A stretch of DNA of 64,000 nucleotides, taken from an uncultured Pseudomonadota bacterium (GTDB lineage Bacteria; Pseudomonadota; Gammaproteobacteria; Methylococcales; Methylomonadaceae). A model generated the notes under the pieces. That model was not told where the DNA came from and did not search any database. It worked only from the letters and a program-made list of their open reading frames with translations. Made by a program: the position numbers and the translations under genes. Location: NCBI GenBank assembly GCA_903928965.1, contig CAIYSZ010000031.1, forward strand, positions 1 to 64,000, written 5' to 3'. Positions 62,269-64,000 of the stretch are shown one piece after another (the stretch's first letter is position 1; each line of letters starts with the position of its first letter).

Positions 62269-64000
62269 TTAAGGCAAGGTAGCGCTGGAAGAAAACGGAG
62301 GCGACACCTGCCCAACAATTTGCGTGACCACCATATCATGGTTACTGGGTGCGTTATAGACGCCTACTTCAGCATATTTTCCCGCGGCTAGGTTCGCCAC
62401 CTGGCCGAGCGGACCCGATAGTATATTGGTATTGCCTGATTTGATTTCTGTGCCGGTAGGCGTGCGATCCGCCCAGGCGCATTGGCCGGGTCCAGGCGGG
62501 ACTGAACCCGCTTTGGCATTTGCCCACTTGAACGTGGTCAGGTTATTGGTGGTTGTCAATGGGCCCTGGCAAAAAAGCGGGTAAGCTTGGACGCCTGATA
62601 GAGTATAAATCAGCGTATGTTGCGGCGTCCCTAGGCCGGTTGCCAAATCGTAACCCGTACCGGCGCAATATTTGTTTGCGTTGCTGCCGCTTAACCCATT
62701 GGGCGTGCAACCTGACACGACATCGTGAAAGTTTTTGGCATAGTTGGAGGTGCCTGCGAGAGCGTATAATTGCGGATTGATAAAGCCGGGGCTATTTACG
62801 CCGCCGCCCGCCGCCAATTGATTAACCAAGGCCATGTAGCCCGCCCATAACGGAGTGGCCAAACTGGTGCCGCCTACGGTAATAGGCCCTCCCTTATAAT
62901 AAATAATTATATCCTGAGCCTGGGCGCTCACATCCGGTACATTGCGGTTGGTTTTCGAGGCCCCATTGATGCCATTGAGTCCGGATTGAAACGACGGCAA
63001 GGAGACAGATGATTCAATGCCTCCGGAACTGGATGGCCAAGCGGTTTCAAGCGTGCCATAGGCAGCGCCATTACTACTCATATTGAGCACGCTGCCGCCA
63101 ACCAGCGTGATGCCGGGAAATTGCCGGCAATCCAAAGAGCCGCTGATATAGTTTGGCCATACCCCTTTCTGATAGGCACCGCCGTCACCGCTAGCCTGAA
63201 AGAAAGTCTGGCCTTGGATTTTCATTTGCAATATGAGATTGGTGTCGGTGGTTGAGCCATTGTACCAAAACCAAGAAGAAGTGAATTGTTTGACATCCGT
63301 GCGATCCGTCATGTTGGTCAGGATTGCGGTTCGGTTGCTACTACCGACAAAGGTGATGACCTGGGCGGCGGGAGCCACGGATAGCGATGCTTCAATATCC
63401 AGAGTACCCTCATCACCCGGCGTTAAAGCCGTACCCTGAGGCACCACTTGAACGCTAAGAAAACTTTGGTTGGTTTGCGAGGCATATCCATTGATATCGC
63501 TCTGGGCAAAACCATCAAGCATAAAAATACCGATCTTCTGACCTGATCCGGTCAACGTCATATTGGGTGCATAGGCATTGCGGAAATCCGCGCCCTGATA
63601 ATTGCCATTTTTCCCCGAGCCTCCCGCTCTAGTAGGCGGAATGAAATTTTCAAGACCGGAAATGTGTTCTACCGGCACACCAAGGTCAATGGAGGGGTCG
63701 GCATCCGGCGCGAAGAACTCGGTTCCGTCACTGCGCAAACGGTAATTCAGATGCAGATTAAGCGCTGATTCAATATCCGCCGCGGAACCTGTCACGGTAA
63801 CGACGAAACGATTTCGGTGAGCGGTTACGGTCAAGTTATTGGCTTTGGCCCAATCGACAACCGCTTGATAATCAGCGGGGTTGGCGCCGAACTGATCAGC
63901 AAATTCCTCCGCGGTCAAATAGTTACGATAAGAATCGCTATTGGGATCAGAGACGCTGGATGCTAAGTTGAGCAACAAATCCCTGTGCTGGACAGGCAGG
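62269..64000 (-). CDS. Sedolisin (S53) family protease, 5' end outside the window
   Basis: Pro-kumamolisin region YLTAEEFADQFGANPADYQAVVDWAKANNLTVTAHRNRFVVTVTGSAADIESAL; catalytic DEGTLDIEASL and GGTSLATPLWAGYMAL; frame open to window end. Confidence 0.92.
   Translation of the reverse strand, partial: LPVQHRDLLLNLASSVSDPNSDSYRNYLTAEEFADQFGANPADYQAVVDWAKANNLTVTAHRNRFVVTVTGSAADIESALNLHLNYRLRSDGTEFFAPDADPSIDLGVPVEHISGLENFIPPTRAGGSGKNGNYQGADFRNAYAPNMTLTGSGQKIGIFMLDGFAQSDINGYASQTNQSFLSVQVVPQGTALTPGDEGTLDIEASLSVAPAAQVITFVGSSNRTAILTNMTDRTDVKQFTSSWFWYNGSTTDTNLILQMKIQGQTFFQASGDGGAYQKGVWPNYISGSLDCRQFPGITLVGGSVLNMSSNGAAYGTLETAWPSSSGGIESSVSLPSFQSGLNGINGASKTNRNVPDVSAQAQDIIIYYKGGPITVGGTSLATPLWAGYMALVNQLAAGGGVNSPGFINPQLYALAGTSNYAKNFHDVVSGCTPNGLSGSNANKYCAGTGYDLATGLGTPQHTLIYTLSGVQAYPLFCQGPLTTTNNLTTFKWANAKAGSVPPGPGQCAWADRTPTGTEIKSGNTNILSGPLGQVANLAAGKYAEVGVYNAPSNHDMVVTQIVGQVSPPFSSSATLP

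Overview
This 64 kb window looks like a chromosomal segment of a diazotrophic gammaproteobacterium, possibly methanotroph-like (the taxonomic guess is inference). It runs from a decayed defence/mobile patch, through a largely housekeeping core, to an ssrA-integrated island.

(1) 0-4 kb: decayed patch with a transposase scrap, an Rpn/PD-(D/E)XK ORF, a PIN toxin/antitoxin pair truncated by an IS66 remnant, and a frameshifted, 5'-truncated type III-like restriction helicase.
(2) 4-18 kb: Nudix-ThiE, argJ, a TusA/PP-loop pair, a degenerate dynamin-like protein, ntrC-ntrB with candidate NtrC sites, xth, and two FAD amine oxidases around a phosphodiesterase-like protein.
(3) 18-25 kb: nifHDK with a textbook sigma54 promoter and NifA UAS, then a hairpin terminator, nifT, a ferredoxin, a DUF6129-like ORF, a 4Fe-4S LRV protein and an uncharacterised 320-aa ORF.
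(4) 25-55 kb: housekeeping genes including trpD, DAHP synthase, thiS-thiG fusion, trmB, ABC-F, guaB, lpxA, xerD, rplS-trmD-rimM-rpsP, ffh, tRNA-Glu x2, tRNA-Ala and cysDN.
(5) 55.6-64 kb: ssrA (tmRNA) used as an integration site by a tyrosine integrase. Beyond it lie an excisionase-like ORF, a group II intron inserted 1 nt inside the terminal inverted repeat of an IS66 element whose tnpC is frameshifted, a VapC remnant, and a partial sedolisin (S53) protease.

The most interesting observations are the intron-in-IS-tip nesting, an orphan perfect-spacing sigma54 promoter in front of a structured intergenic region (34.27-34.40 kb), the nif-tail unknown ORF, and MITE-like palindromic elements. All calls come from reading the sequence and the supplied ORF track; no searches were run.
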